A stretch of DNA of 64,000 nucleotides, from assembly GCF_014698965.1 (NCBI RefSeq), contig NZ_JACXAE010000072.1, positions 434,001-498,000 on the forward strand. The letters run 5' to 3'. The position numbers and the translations under genes were made by a program. Below the pieces are notes generated by a model. The model made no database searches and was not told the DNA's origin. It saw only the letters and a list, made by a program, of their open reading frames with translations. The DNA is from Iningainema tapete BLCC-T55 (GTDB lineage: Bacteria > Cyanobacteriota > Cyanobacteriia > Cyanobacteriales > Nostocaceae). Positions 63,691 to 64,000 of the stretch are shown here, piece after piece; within the stretch, counting starts at the first letter, position 1, and each line of letters opens with the position of its first letter.

Positions 63691-64000
63691 CTAAGGACTC
63701 ACAAGCTGTTTTTCTTCTACAGCTTGGGGATTTACCTCTGGACTATCAACCTCAGAAGGTGGAACTAGTTGCCAGAATTTGGGTAAAAACTCTTGCCAAG
63801 ATTGCAGGATCATCTTAGCTTTTGATGAACCAGTACGTTCCCCATGAACTTTAATTAAATCATGCAGTTGCTGTTCTCCTGCCTTGGTAATTACCCTTTG
63901 AAATTTAACATCGCGGTTGACTAACTCAGGAAACCCACCATCTTCATCTAAGAAGTAAGCAAGTCCACCAGTCATCCCTGCTGCTACATTGCGTCCTACT
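63691..64000 (-). CDS. Glutamate synthase large subunit, C-terminal part (partial)
   Basis: The frame runs out of the window at 64000, so only the C-terminal ~103 residues are seen. They read [20 protein letters not shown], then [20 protein letters not shown] and a helical end, as in the GXGXG domain of glutamate synthase (GltB/GltS). Whether it is NADH- or ferredoxin-dependent cannot be told. The reaction makes two glutamates from glutamine and 2-oxoglutarate. Confidence 0.88.
   Translation of the reverse strand, partial: VGRNVAAGMTGGLAYFLDEDGGFPELVNRDVKFQRVITKAGEQQLHDLIKVHGERTGSSKAKMILQSWQEFLPKFWQLVPPSEVDSPEVNPQAVEEKQLVSP

Noticed and set aside
1-64000. Insertion sequences or prophage
   Set aside because: No transposase, integrase or phage structural gene was recognised, and no long terminal repeats bounding an island were found by eye.

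Overview
The window is chromosomal DNA of a filamentous, probably heterocyst-forming cyanobacterium (Nostocales-like). The evidence is frequent HIP1 octamers (GCGATCGC), many heptamer tandem repeats (STRR) and small dispersed palindromes of the kind known from Nostoc/Anabaena/Calothrix, and cyanobacterial families such as CRR7, an LPA1/Rep27-like DUF3493 protein, DUF2839, DUF1815, DUF2854, DUF3769, RppB and an SLH-domain outer-membrane-type protein. I saw no transposase, prophage or CRISPR array. Most of the window is a housekeeping backbone with several accessory islands.

Layout. 1-2.3 kb: KH-domain RNA-binding protein, rpsU (a 58-codon GTG-start gene) and phoH, then a ChuX/HutX-like protein. 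2.3-5.0 kb: a minus-strand arsenic operon, arsR > pstS-like > aquaporin > arsC, with no arsenite pump. 5.1-8.4 kb: a minus-strand signalling island, DUF4388 protein > MglA-like small GTPase > roadblock/LC7 > V4R-like protein > single-domain protoglobin. 8.9-15.1 kb: lumenal-type protein, ABC exporter, SDH-type Clp-fold protease, peptidoglycan-binding protein, large unknown membrane protein. 15.1-21.3 kb: the rimP-nusA-ylxR-infB translation/transcription operon with a terminator-like leader. 21.4-30 kb: DUF1565/SLH protein, tRNA-Thr(CGT), a GGDEF response regulator, CRR7, a CheY-like regulator and ppk1. 29.7-40 kb: small secreted proteins, a DUF3769 outer-membrane-type protein, an RppB-like histidine kinase, a DUF2267 protein, a TPR protein and an ECF-sigma-like protein. 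40-51 kb: hypothetical genes, lysS, an M48 peptidase, a DinG-like protein without a recognisable Walker A, two decayed genes (DUF433, CHAT), a thioesterase and dxr. 51.2-62.1 kb: a glycan-assembly island. 62.7-64 kb: a polysaccharide deacetylase and the 3' end of glutamate synthase.

The glycan island is the most system-like region. It has a methyltransferase, a DPM1/GtrB-like polyprenyl-phosphate glycosyltransferase, a small EamA/SMR-type flippase-like protein, and six large GT-C-type membrane proteins counting the divergent DUF2079 gene: three DUF2079 and two PIG-V-like, plus one remote PIG-V-like. Two PIG-V/DUF2079 pairs are clear duplicates. The simplest reading is that a sugar is loaded on polyprenyl phosphate, flipped, and transferred outside the cytoplasm by several GT-C enzymes. 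The acceptor is unknown.

A second theme is repeat invasion of coding ends. Copies of one palindrome (GTAGAGACG...CGTCTCTAC) provide stop codons for several genes. STRR heptamers lie in frame in the histidine kinase and form the Shine-Dalgarno sequence of a DUF2079 gene. Other repeats encode the C-terminus of one membrane protein, a Pro/Gly loop in another and the N-terminus of a third.
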